This document shows, one piece after another, positions 11,485 through 23,001 of a stretch of 64,000 nt of DNA; the stretch's first letter is position 1, and every line of letters begins with the position of its first letter. The position numbers and the translations under genes were made by a program. The notes beneath the pieces were generated by a model. That model made no database searches, had not been told where the DNA came from, and worked only from the letters and a program-made list of their open reading frames with translations. This DNA comes from Endocalyx cinctus (taxonomy: Eukaryota; Ascomycota; Sordariomycetes; Amphisphaeriales; Apiosporaceae): the NCBI GenBank assembly GCA_001600455.1, contig BCKC01000004.1, positions 124,001-188,000 on the forward strand, given 5' to 3'.

Positions 11485-11868
11485 TTGCGCTGTTTGAATG
11501 ATGTATACTGGGTTAGCTGGTATGGTCAGCTCGTCCTTATCATTTCATGTATATTAATGCCAACATGGGTTATAGACATAATTTTGGCAGGCATAATCAA
11601 GAAAATAGCTCGGCGGACAGAATGCAAGCAATTACGTTTATACAATATTTCTAAATCCATATGCTGGTTACAGTATCAGCATCCAAGCCACGCATTTGAT
11701 GACGTACATTTGGATCAGCCTCGATACCTAAGCATTTCCGAAAATCTCGAAACTTTGATCAACAAAACGCGTCCAGGTGAAATTGGAAACTACTGGAAGA
11801 TACAGCACAATCGGGATAAGAGTAAATATATGGTCCCCAAGCATTTTGTATATGGGATAAAATATTGA
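11485..11868 (+). CDS. Hypothetical frame with one hydrophobic segment
   Basis: Open for 127 codons, but the first codon is TTG, so this would be an internal exon or a chance frame. One hydrophobic stretch (LVLIISCILMPTWVIDIILAG) precedes a charged half with HPSHAFDD and GEIGNYWKIQ segments. No domain is recognised. It lies in AT-rich sequence beside other undetermined frames. Confidence 0.25.
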   Translation: MRCLNDVYWVSWYGQLVLIISCILMPTWVIDIILAGIIKKIARRTECKQLRLYNISKSICWLQYQHPSHAFDDVHLDQPRYLSISENLETLINKTRPGEIGNYWKIQHNRDKSKYMVPKHFVYGIKY

Positions 11869-12478
11869 CCTGGCTACCTCCAAGCGCTTTGCAAGGCAAT
11901 CACGCGTGGAATGGTATGTTTCTGAATGCTTATAAGAGATCTGTAGTAATAGTCGAACAATCCAATAGTTCAGTCGTCAATTCCAAAGAGATGGCATATA
12001 TAAAGAGAGCAGATTCTAGTTATGGGTACATAGGTTCAGTTTGATAAAGGCAAAGAATATGATTCGATTTAGATAAACGGTATTTATCGATAGCTACATC
12101 AGAGTTAGGAATGTAAAACATCCTATAGCTTTCACTTTGCTATGATGGTACAGATCTAAAAAGCACGAGGAGTATTTCAAAACGCATCGCTCTCTACTAG
12201 AATTCTCTTAGCTATGGATTAGATTACAGCTATATAAAGACTTTATTCATAGAAAAGACAATATAGGACTATCAACCCCATTACGTATTTCCATAAGAAT
12301 CAGTAGATGACCCGAGAGAGCTATGGCGGCAGTGAAGGCTTTCAGGCTTTGAGGCTTTCAATTAGTTCCAATATACTCGGTACACTTCCTTGTAGCGAAA
12401 GCTGTACTACCTGGCAACATTGTCACGATCTTTGTAACGGGAGCTTCTTCTAATGGATAACTTCCGCTATGGAGTTCA
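11869..12478. other. Intergenic stretch with no recognised gene
   Basis: AT-rich, no supportable coding region or repeat. It forms the downstream flank of the minus-strand gene that ends at 12479. Confidence 0.4.
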
Positions 12479-13062
12479 TTATAACGGAACTGGAAGATTA
12501 AGCTCATCTTGAAGCTCAATGTTCTCACTATCAACATTATCATGTGTGTAAGGCCCTGCTGCTCCACCGGCATTTTGAGGAACGATTGACATCGGATCAG
12601 GGTAGACCGGGGTCTGCGCCGCCATTGTTCGTTGAATGGACCAGGCTGCATTGAACTGTGCCTGAAAATAATTATTTATAACTAATTGCAGCGCGTTTTT
12701 CGTATATAAAGCAAAATGCCTCTGTGTAAGCGGCGAGTGATATATCTCATACATGCTATAACACCACCTTTAGCTTTGTATACTTATACTTTACTATATG
12801 ATTTTAAAACTTACAATAATGCTGTATGATTGCCTATCGTTAATGATAGGGGCGGGATAAATGCTTCCTTTCTCTGTATCGCTGCTACCAGATTTTCTTC
12901 GAGCGAATATTTAATGGACTCGTTCATATTTATCGGTGTTTTCGAGTGTTGAATAGGACCTTCCGAGGGCACAAACAAAGGGTTTTTGTCATTAATTGAG
13001 GAAAAAGATACACCTTTATATAGGGATATCCAGTCAATGAATAATCCAACTTGTTCGTTCAT
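12479..13062 (-). CDS. Hypothetical protein, two exons, 174 aa
   Basis: The ATG at 13062 opens exon 1 (13062-12815). A 59-nt intron (12814-12756) with a GTAAGT donor and TTATAG acceptor joins exon 2 (12755-12479). The spliced length, 525 nt, is divisible by three with no internal stop, which supports the model. The protein begins MNEQVGLFIDWISLYKGV, has an amphipathic middle (LEENLVAAIQRKEAFIPP), and continues through MYEIYHSPLTQRHFALYTKN to a Pro-rich, acidic tail. The tryptophan/tyrosine-rich helical texture resembles C-terminal regions of fungal zinc-cluster regulators, but I see no zinc cluster and do not assign a function. Confidence 0.5.
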
Positions 13063-14599
13063 TGTTAGGAGAAGTTTAGCGACAAGATATTAATTTAAAA
13101 AGGGGTGTTCTGTTTGTAAGAAGTAGGATAGATAAAGAGAACAAATCCAAGGAGAAATTCACGGTCTATGGGCTCTATATATACTTATTTTTCTGATGGT
13201 ATGAATCAAAGACATATTATGTTGACATAAAGAGGCAAACAAGGGGAAAGGTGAGAAAGCCACTAGCTAGTGGAAACTCGGTTGCTACCAGCTCGTTCGA
13301 TATCGAAGGAACTAGAGGGCCTGCTGACTTTCAGCTATGCGACTTGCCTATCCCCAGCGAAGAGGGGTGGCATATTACCCTTTGACTTCGGCCATCCCGT
13401 CCTAACCTTCCAGGAAGTCGTCTCACGCCACAATGTGGATATCTTTGGATACCTATTCTATTTATTTCAAAGACCATGGCATATATCCAGGAACAGCATA
13501 AGGTAAGTGGATACAAGCTCAAGGCTTTGATAGAACAATCATTACCGGAAAAAAGTAATCTATGCAGCAAAGATCCATGGCAATCTCTGAGCCGAACTTG
13601 GCAAAACACGGCGAAGGGTCGTGACGCTAAGTGACAAGATTAACGTAGCATAATGTAATGGAATGCCTGGGTAAGAACTTGAGTGGTTGTATTTCGCGTG
13701 GCTTTTTGGGCTGTTGCGATACAATATCTTGGAGTTTGCCTCCGCTTCACTTGAAGCCCCACTTCCCGGCTCGACAGGATGGTTATCCCATACTTATAAT
13801 CATGGCACTAAGGTTCTTCTCTACCCTAACCTTGATGAAAATATAAAACCTAAGCTAATAAATGGGGCAGTGTTGAATTCATAATACTAACAAACCATCC
13901 AGATTTCAGGAATATAACCATACCGACACGACGGGCACGAACATTCCAGGATGGGTCGTATATCTGCTCTCATCTTTTCCAATCTTCCATCTGCCTACTC
14001 TATGGTATCCCCTAATCGTACACGGGTACCTCGGCCTACGGCATGTTAGTTATTTAGAAATATGACATAGGATGACAGGGATACCGAGTGCACTTGGCCT
14101 GCTCGGTCCATCAGGGTCTATAACAGCTAGTTTCGAGGTAGAGCCGGTATTTGCACTGCGTTCATAAACGTTTTCATTCTAAGCTCCAGGTCATTTAACG
14201 TTAGGAACCTTTCATACACCGATTCCAATGATGAAAACGGTAAGTATGATATAATAGAGCCTATATTTATAAATAAGAAATATCATAACTAGAGAGCTTA
14301 GTTCTGGATAGTGAATTATTAGTGCACTGCGAATGGCCGTGACAGCCTGTACATTTTCTTGGTTGCCTGAAAAGCTCTAGGCTGCCAATAAGATTGATGT
14401 ACCTGTAGGGATTCTTCGTGGCCCCTTTGGCTGCTGTCGTCTTGAAGCTTCCTCTTTAGTGGCGGTGAGGTTACCCCCAAGTCGGTGTAAATATGTACCC
14501 TACCCCTGCTTAGGGCGCTGGGGAGGTACCTCCGGCTTGCCAGCATAAGGCGCTCAGCTGGCCACGGCTCGACAAGCAGTCGGAAGCAGGCGCGGTGCG
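13063..14599. other. Intergenic stretch with possible decayed coding pieces
   Basis: Frames near 13687-13884 (FGLLRYNILEFASASLEAPL) and 13925-14045 (NIPGWVVYLLSSFPIF) read like pieces of real protein but have stops between them, and I cannot name a family. The rest holds nothing recognisable. Confidence 0.35.
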
Positions 14600-16961
14600 A
14601 TGGACGACTCTACCGAACTCGATGGTCCCATATTGTGCCGTTCCTTCCACAAGCCACCGAGACGTTCGGACGGCTGGCACCACGACGCCCAATCATCATC
14701 AGATCATACTGATAAGAAGCCCCGCGACACACTGCATCTGCGAAACAGCGAGAGCGGTATCAGTGGCTCAGCGCTCCGCATCAACTATACTATCGGCCCC
14801 CGCGGTGGGCATGCTCTACGATTTAAATGCTAACTGCGACAAGGCTCCATCCGCGTCCAAATAGGGGTACTCAATGTCAGTTTGACGTTCAATGAGGAAA
14901 TCTTTCTCCCCCAACCGGCCAGGCTCACATCCGCCAGCGGCAATTCCACCCTAGCTCCGACACCTACGTTCGCCCGCCCTGTACGGAAAGGTTTAACTGG
15001 GATGGTGTACGAGAAGGACAAAGAAAGCTCGCATAGTAGTTTCCGGACTATGTTCTTCGTCGAAGCGTTTAGTTACACTGAATCTAGGTAAGCCTAGGCT
15101 GGTTACAAATGAGTTCTACCAAAAGGGGAACGGCAGCCACTCCATCAAGAGGTACAGAGAGATGGAAGAAAATGAATGAAGGATCGTGATGAATAACCCG
15201 CACGTGAGTGTTTTCCTCATTAGGCGACCCTCGGGCTAGAAACGCAGATTCTTCCTGCGGACGTAATTATTCGTTAGCCTCACGTCATCGCGATCGTCAA
15301 CATAGCCTACGCTGTCAGGACCGACCGAGGAATACCGGCCTTTCTGTCTCGCGCAGAAACGCCTGCCCGTCCCTGTGGACGTGGAGGACATGACACAACA
15401 GCTCCTGAACGGTTTACAGCACTTTCACGGCAGCTGCGTCATATATAGCGATATCAAGTCTGAAAATATGATGATGGACCTCGTCGGTGGCCGGTATATC
15501 TATAAACTCACCGACCACCGGGCAGCGATGCACACCAACAGCCGCGTTGAGGGATTGGCCGGGACACATTTTTTCTACGCGCCTAAGATCCTAGATGGTA
15601 AGCGTTATAACGCGAGTGCCGACGTCTTCCCCCTCGGTGTCCTACTATTAGAGTATTTAGTAGGCTACGACTCCTTCCACGGTAAATCTTTTGGCGGAAG
15701 GGTTCCGGCGTCGTCCCCTGATATGCTATGTTGATACGCTCATCGAGTGGCACTGTGACCGGGTATACCGGCCTCTCCTTAGGGGGGTGCTGCTGCGAGA
15801 CGCCGAGAAACGTTGGAGTGCGAGTAAGTGCCTTTCGTTCCATAACCCTGAACCCAATATAGAGGGCGGACCAAGCGATCTTAATAGATCCAATGGTATC
15901 TCGAAAACCAAGACCCTTCACAAAGACGGAGCTAAAGTGGGGTATTAAGAGGAAGTATGAGGACAAGCTGTGGTGATGTGGATCCCGACGGAGTTGAGTC
16001 CGATGCCGCAATCACGGTTATTGCGGCGGCAGCTATTGAAACAACTAGCGTTGAACGGGAGAATAACGTGAGAAATCCGATCTCACTTGGCGACGTTGAC
16101 TCGGACAGCGACATTGGAGCCTCGGGAAATAGCACCTTTACGGACCTGAATCAAATCACGGTGCGTAGCGCGCCGGCGACGCCCAAGGCAGCTTGCCAGG
16201 CGGAGATGCCCCTCACTCCTCGTCAAACAGCTACGGAAGACAAAGTACCTTGCACGCCACTTGTTGACGATCAGGAGCTTCCGGGCCCTGGACGAGGGAT
16301 AAACCAGGCAAAAACTGTCTATGACTTCACAAAGTGCGACAGGGAGTAGTATTGGGGCAGCAGCAGCCGCAATTCCATAGCACCGCTCTTGCTAATCAAC
16401 AATCGCGATTACGGATACGAGCCCCATCCGCGTCCATGTGCGCGGGGCGTTCCCGGTTCCAGGTACAGAAACAAAAGCCCGGACGCCTCATGGCCGCCCG
16501 AGGCGTGTGGGCCTCTAGGTGGCCTTGGGATTTTTAACTTTGGCATGCTGAACCAGATCGGCCCCGAAATAGAACAGATGCCCCTCGCCAAACCGTTCTC
16601 ACTACCAGATACTCCGTTACCAAAGGACTGCGTGATCCCGCAAGACGCGCCCCGGTCAGCGTGGCCGGTCAGCATCACCGGTACAGAGGCTTTGACTCAG
16701 ATCGATAGTAAAGAGATGTGGCTCGAAAGATCGCATGTCTGCAGCATAGTGGCCTTAGAGGCGCCGACCAACATCGATTATAAGGAGCGGCAACCCAACA
16801 CCGTAGCGTTACACGAAGTCGATCAGCAAGGCATGCGGCCCGTTAAGCCAAACGACTTTGTCTTGCCAGCGCCTCTCCCGGGGACTAAAAAGAAAAGACG
16901 GCACGGTATCTCAGCTCGCAAGAGTATTAATTTCAGCTTGGGAATCGGGATGGATGAATAG
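14600..16961 (+). pseudogene. Decayed FHA-domain serine/threonine kinase
   Basis: Several frames in order make one recognisable architecture. 14600-14833 has an FHA-like segment (SGISGSALRINYTIG). 15210-15380 has degraded kinase N-lobe text (PHVIAIVNI in one frame). 15375-15734 carries the kinase core: LLNGLQHFHG, IYSDIKSEN in place of HRDxKxxN, TDHRA in place of DFG, a YAPK segment in place of the APE motif, then ADVFPLGVLLLEYL. 15691-15948 supplies the end of the lobe (GVLLRDAEKRWSASKCL). 15957-16961 is an acidic, Ser/Pro-rich tail ending GTKKKRRHG. At least four frame changes separate the pieces. The region is GC-richer than its surroundings. Homology call is from memory of fungal FHA-kinases; the multiple frameshifts are seen directly. 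Confidence 0.65.
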
Positions 16962-18126
16962 GGTGTCATCCGTCAAGCGGGAAGGCTTCCTACCCATCAG
17001 GCATACTTAGAGGGTATAAGGTTTTGCACGTAGTCTAGGGCTGGAGAGTTGGAGGTTTGACCATATCTGCGTTATCTTGGCTCGAGATCCGGATCCCTCT
17101 ACACCCTGAATAATGATCCTGACCCCGCTATCATGCTGTAGGTATATTTTGGTAAATTACAATACTATAAGAATGATTTATTGTAAGACTGTGAATCCAA
17201 GTCCAAAAGTGATTAAATAAGGCTTAGGGTAGTTAAAACCCGTTTTTGGCAGGATGGATGGACAATTATGAGCTTCCATTCATGCTAAATTTAGCCTTCA
17301 AGCCAGAGCTAATGCGAGACGCCATATTTGAACACCCAAATATGCATAACCGTAGAACGAGTAGTATTGCATCTGATTTTAGACTACCAGAGAAATAACG
17401 TTCTATGATCCTCTGAATTTTATGCCAAGAGGATTTGCGCATACTCGAACACCCACTACTGTCAATCAACCACCAGGCAATATTTAACTACCAGTCGATC
17501 TTAAGGACAGCTTCCACTAATAAAGAATATAGTTGCCATGCGTGTCTACTACCCAAACAGCCACTAGCATTAGCCACGACTCCTCGCCGGCGTAAGCCGT
17601 ACCTCGACCTCCTTCTTATCGTTTACTCCGACAATAAACCGCGTTGGTCCCTGCTTTTCCATGAAACCGTCACCATCCTCCAGATATTGGTCCACTAGCG
17701 ACTTAGTAATATCTCTCTTTAATATGCTACGGGTATATAGCTAGACATTTGTAGAACAAAGTAAATCACTCCTCATGACGTACTGTAACATTTCCAACCC
17801 GGATGCAGTACAAGCCTTATATGGTACAAACCCGCCAATGCGTCGGACAATACTGGTCTAGCTGACTCTGTCTGATTGGTCTGTTCGTGGTGGGTCTTGA
17901 TTTGAGGGTAACAATAGGTTAAGAAGTCTTGTCAAGTAAGGTTCACGATATTTGTAAAAGAGGTTTCAAGGTACTCTATACCAACAGTTTATATTAATAC
18001 TTAAGTTGGAAGCTGGAGAGCTAAGGTAAAGACTGACTAGATACAGTAGGAAATTCATCATTAAATATTCGTAAACTTCTGGCATGTTGGTATGCCAAGA
18101 CTGGTGATGATCTGAATGATCTAACC

Positions 18127-18150
18127 TAAGTGATCTATTCAGATCACTTA
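18127..18150. repeat. Perfect hairpin, 10-bp arms
   Basis: TAAGTGATCT, a 4-base loop ATTC, then AGATCACTTA. The arms pair perfectly. No gene ends beside it, so a terminator role is not supported. Confidence 0.7.
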
Positions 18151-18560
18151 GATCAATATATCACGTGACCTTTCTTACATAAGGAGCGAGTGGAGGTTCC
18201 CCGACCACCTAAGGTGGTTCGAGCTCCCATTTTCTTGGCCTGTTGAATGGGCCAACTTCTGATTTCGTAACACCACGGTCCTGATGAACGGATTGAGTTC
18301 CTCCGCCAGACTATACAGAAGAGCATGGATATAATGTCCTACGTACTGTATCAAAATATACTGATATAGCGTTCCTAGAACATGAAAGACCGATGGATCT
18401 ACGTCAGCTTGTCTCAACCGACTTTCGATCCAAGCTGGAATTAGATGTGCGATTAACCAGTAGAAATACTAATTATGATACTGAGACAGGGATAATTTAA
18501 GTGGATCTTCCCTTTTAACAGCATGTGATTCACTAGGAGCCCATCTGGTCTCAATATCAC

Positions 18561-18617
18561 AGTCAGCATTCCAACGAGGTTACAGCTGACCAGGGGGTCA
18601 GGGACACAGTAAGGTTT
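18561..18617. repeat. Dispersed repeat R2, copy near 18.6 kb
   Basis: Shares AGTCAGCATTCCA at one end and ACAGTAAGGTTT at the other with 33096-33227. The first word also occurs, as an inverted pair, at 22184-22197 and 22448-22461. Probably remnants of one small non-coding element. Confidence 0.45.
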
Positions 18618-18662
18618 AAATTTTGACCCTGCTTCAACTTTTGAATACATATGTACATATAG

Positions 18663-18682
18663 TACAGTATGTACATACTGTA
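18663..18682. repeat. 20-bp perfect palindrome
   Basis: TACAGTATGTACATACTGTA is its own reverse complement. Related TAC/GTA-rich words recur near 4125, 22610-22680 and 32960, so it may be part of a dispersed AT-rich repeat rather than a binding site. Confidence 0.6.
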
Positions 18683-18966
18683 TATGTTCAGCGCCGGTAA
18701 AAATAACACATCACAACGTGTATTACAGTAAAAGGCAAAATGGGTACATACATACTACAGTATATAACCGTAATTTAAACATAACAGACTGTATAAATCC
18801 CATAACTTGGTACAAAAACCCGATTCCTGTTCTCCCTTGCCCACAAATCATCGTGGGACCAGGATGACCTTAGTATGATGTTGACGACTTCGTGTAAGCT
18901 ATAATACCTAATGACTTCCTCCCCTTCTTTATGTAGTCTCTCGAATGCCTTCTCGCTATTGTAAAG

Positions 18967-20282
18967 ATGCATGTGTGGATCTATTTAAGTTTAATGATTT
19001 CATATCATCTTACATACGCTCTCCATTATCATAATCATTATACATCTCATTTATGGAATTCTTTTCGACAAGTTGGAAGCCAGGGTATTACAACTATGGT
19101 AAAGATTGTTACTGTTATCGACACAACCAATTGCCCAAAAATAGAGAGTACGCGTGAGTTCGACCTCTTTTATATCAAGACTTGAAATGACGATTTAAAT
19201 CATTGATTTCCTGTGGATTAAGTGCCGATACCTCCAAGGTCTACAACATTCCTAGACCAGAATAGTGCATCTAAATCTTCTAGTTTAGGCGCAACAACCC
19301 AGAAGTCGCTCCCATGGAATCACTTTGCTTCGCCGCTAGAAAATTCTACGACTTCATATCTATATCCTGTCTTGAACATGACAACTCACAGCACTACCAC
19401 CGTGGCATCCTTGGCCATTATTTCTATATCAGGCTTACGAAGTAGCCACTTCAGTATGTTCACTAATACCAATTTTTCTACAACCACTGATAATACGGCA
19501 TCATCATTTTCTTTGAAAATATCTACATCTCCAATTTCATCAGCTGCTTCACTAGGTAGCTCTACGAAATTCTCGATAAGGTCAAGCTATGTGACCTCGG
19601 TTATCACCACTAGCACTGCTATCATCTCATCACCTACTACAACAATCCTAGATCCTCAAGAACCCATCTGCCAAAGTAAAAATGATTGTATGGATACCAA
19701 ATGCTCAGAAAACGAGGTGTTTGATTGCGATAACAATAGCGGGCAAGTGAAGAGAAACTCTGCACTTTTTTTTTTCTACTTCCTAGTGACGCTATAGATT
19801 GACTAACGAAATCCCATGTTACGATGGCAAGGGTTTGTAGTAAATGTAAATGCAAGCCTGACCCGAACCTCTGTCTCAATCCCGCCACCGACTGCGATAT
19901 ATCCTGCAGTGTTGATGAAGGTTATAAGGCTGTCTGTAATGGATCGAGGAGTAAGAAATTGTAAGAATATTGACTTTCTTTGTTTTCTTTTTCAGCTAGT
20001 TATAAGGTCACTCATGCAATGCTGACAAGATACCGACAGTGAATGCCATTGTGAGGGCCCCAGTTGCAAAAACAAGAAGGACTGCAACAGACAGCTGGGA
20101 CAGAATTATTGCCTCAATAAATTTAGAAGCTGCATGGTTTGGGGTTGCTATGAGAGCGAGCTGTATCCTAGCGGGTGAGTGTTCATTGACTTGTTATTCT
20201 ATTAACTTCCCCTATTTACCGTTTTATCCCTAGACATTGCGAATGTGTACCCACAAACTTGAAATTATGCGATGCTAAATAA
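18967..20282 (+). CDS. Ser/Thr-rich protein with three cysteine modules
   Basis: Five exons by my reading: 18967-19153, 19223-19742, 19841-19960, 20040-20174 and 20234-20282. They total 1011 nt (336 aa) with no internal stop. The first ~60 residues are weakly hydrophobic and not a convincing signal peptide. A long Ser/Thr-rich stalk follows, likely O-glycosylated if secreted. The last ~115 residues hold three modules of the form C-x4-6-DC-x3-8-C ... C then CxC-x4-6-C: KNDC..CKCKPDPNLC, TDCDISC..CHCEGPSC and KKDC..CECVPTNLKLC. Each module is split by a phase-2 intron just before its CxC. The first of these (19743-19840) has a GC-AG boundary with donor GCAAGT. The modules recall EB/EGF-like disulfide folds, but that is inference. 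A disabled paralogue lies at 58620-59493. Role unknown; a wall-associated or effector-like protein is possible. Confidence 0.75.
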
Positions 20283-20539
20283 GGAACACTGGCTATGTTA
20301 AAAACGTCTCGATCATACTATATCTATCCAAAATGCCGTCTGCCAGCTGGTCAAGTCAACTAGACAAAAGGAGTTCAGCGATACATCAACGCCGCCCTTT
20401 AGTCGTCCGACGAACATATTTACTAGACCTTTCCCTCCTTAAGAAGCACATGGGTCGATGGGACAGATTAGGTTTAAATCTAGTTTTAGTGTGTGCATAG
20501 AAGATCGAGAGTAATGTGACGATACGGGATGATTTACCC

Positions 20540-20563
20540 CATCAAGGTTTGGCAACCTTGATG
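20540..20563. repeat. Perfect hairpin, 10-bp arms
   Basis: CATCAAGGTT, loop TGGC, AACCTTGATG. Perfectly paired and isolated in non-coding sequence about 260 bp after the cysteine-module gene. Confidence 0.65.
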
Positions 20564-22183
20564 CGAAGAAAAGCGCAAACTTCCTGTTAAGCATGAATCA
20601 TGACTAGCCTATATTACGTGGAAGGAGAATTGTGTGATTTATTCTAATTATGTTGAATAAAAAGAGGAGCAGGTTATCTAATTGTATGCACATCTGCGTT
20701 CAGTCTATAAAGTCAGCAGATGTAAGAATCATCATGGAAGAACTGCTGTACTGAGTGTCCATAACAGGCTATTTTTCTGCTCTTCGAAGCATATATATTA
20801 CCTTCGCTGACTGATGATTTAGGATGCTTGTCCAAGACTAGATATTTTTGTTCTGCCCGTTTTGAAAATAAAAAAACCGAAACCATAAAAAGCGATGCTT
20901 CTAACGTATGGTATATATACTAAATCAACATGAATCTCATAGATGTGTAAAACCTGATTATGATTATACGATAGGTCACAGCTGTTGCTGATAGTTGATG
21001 AATCATTGGAATTATGTTATATTCAGTTTCTCATTTCGTTCTTTTAGGTCAATAAACTGTTCGCTATGTATGTATGTACCCCTGCCTCAGCAAGGCTTTC
21101 TGCAAGTTCAGATCATAACCTATGTACAGCTTAGCAAGAAAATCTGCTTAGAGATGCAACACATTACTCGGCAGACGGACACCCGAAAATGTCCTTACAT
21201 ATCATGTCTATCGAGATACGGAACGCTAGGCAATGTCCAAAGAGTGGGACTCTTATCGAGATACTATAAGGTGCCTCTATGTGGAGGAGAAGAGGCCTTT
21301 GAATGAGGTTGTCGATATTATGAAGACGAAATATATATTTCGAGAGACGTAAGCTCCTGCCTTTTTCTCATTTTCTCTCTACTTACACTATAATATCAAT
21401 AGCTTTTTCTTATATTACCTCAGTTTCACTATTTCCTTTTTCTCAAATCATATTTCATAGTTTCTAATATAAAAGTTAGCCCAAATTGTCAAAACGAGGA
21501 TTCATAAGTGGAAAATGTGGAAGAATAAGCGCACACGACCTTCCAAGTAGCATAGGGAGCCAAGAAGTAAGGGTTCGTTGATAACTAGTACGTGAAGTCA
21601 AAGGGCTCAAAGATAAATAGTTACTAAGAAAGGCCAATCTTAAAAGCGTCCCCACCTCTAATCGTTCTCTCATTAGGTTGATTTCTTTTTCTAAGCTAGA
21701 TAGTTATTACAGTACCATTCAAATTGATCGGTATATCTGATGATGGGTAGTCAGTACTGGAGTCTTTTTGAGTGGGATTGTTGATGTTGAACGGTGATAG
21801 CGGCTTCGCTTTATACTGAAGCCATGTTGGAAGCACCCGACGAGCATTTTCTAGGAATAATTAACTAATGACTGCTTACGCTGCTTTATATGTATTATCA
21901 TCTAGTGTGGTGCTGTCCAAAGAGCGTGCCCTTTACCTAATGGTATACATATGTACTACATATACATACATACTCTTACACAAGTTAACGACCGCAAAGC
22001 CTCGCATAGGTGCTACGTATACAGTAATTAATTCATTTTTAGAGTTTACAGTAATCAGTATTTGGCAGGCGGAGGCCGATTTCGTGTTACCGTCTTACTA
22101 ATTAACTGTAGTACTATAGTGCCTAAATGGGTTAATTAATAGTAGTTGACAGTGCTTACAAATTGGTCCCCTCGGGATATTAC

Positions 22184-22461
22184 AGTCAGCATTCCAGATA
22201 AGCACATTCCCCTCCTCCTTTGGCACTCCAACTTTAGCAGACAAGAAAAAACAAGGAGACCGAATGTTCATCGCATCACACGGCTTACGTTAAACCTAGT
22301 ATCCTGCAGCACTCCCAATCCGAATGTAGTACATGTATTAACTGCTAACTGTCCCCTTGTCAATATTCTCTTCCGATAAAAGCGCGAGATTCCACTAAAC
22401 TGACCAGATGGGTTTATACATGCCTCGGTTGTTATCCTTGGAAGCCGCTGGAATGCTGACT
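22184..22461. repeat. Inverted repeat pair (R2 ends)
   Basis: AGTCAGCATTCCAG at 22184-22197 and its exact complement at 22448-22461 enclose 250 bases with no coding potential. The same word opens the R2 copies at 18561 and 33096, so these look like ends of a MITE-sized element. Confidence 0.45.
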
Positions 22462-23001
22462 ACAATCGAGAGCGATTCGAAATACAACGCGTAGAGCATC
22501 ATACAAGTTGTAATTTGCATGTACGTAAGCCAGCCTTGTCTTAACTGGATGATTTACTAACCAAGGGAAAAAATTTCCTTCCACAAAAGTAATAGTAGAA
22601 AAGCACGTACTGTATACATAGTATGTAGTGAAATCATTGTATAATATGTTTTCTTCATATGTGCATACTGTACTTGATCAAACAAGGTATATCGGCATGC
22701 CCCTTGATGATGGCACTAAATATAGAACCCGCGCAACGATGGTTCTGTTGGGGAGGGGCGAGGTGTGAGAGCGAGCGGGCAGCGAAGGAAGATGGGAGAA
22801 TATATTGTGTTGAATATTAAATTGTATGTATAAAAACCACCTATAATACTGTATAAATATTCGCTTGCTTTTCAGTAATGCTATTAATACTATAAACTCG
22901 TCATGTAGTATCCTTCCTTTCCTTTACTAATTATCCCACACCTCTCCACTGACCGACTTCAGGGAACAACTATAGAAATCTATTATTGTGCCATTCCAGC
23001 A

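Larger units (their letters stand above)
16962..18966. other. Intergenic stretch with palindromes, no gene
   Basis: No gene is supported. It contains the hairpin at 18127-18150, a dispersed repeat copy at 18561-18617 and the 20-bp palindrome at 18663-18682. Frames at 17435-17698 and 18175-18417 lack family features. Confidence 0.45.
20283..23001. other. AT-rich intergenic stretch, no gene recognised
   Basis: Short frames only (for example 20995-21306 and 22146-22379) without family features. It holds a perfect hairpin at 20540-20563 and an inverted pair of repeat R2 ends at 22184-22461. The last 100 bases lead into the monooxygenase gene. Confidence 0.45.

Noticed and set aside
18205..18225. 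GGTTCGAGCTCC resembling a tRNA T-arm
   Set aside because: No matching anticodon or acceptor arms could be folded around it.
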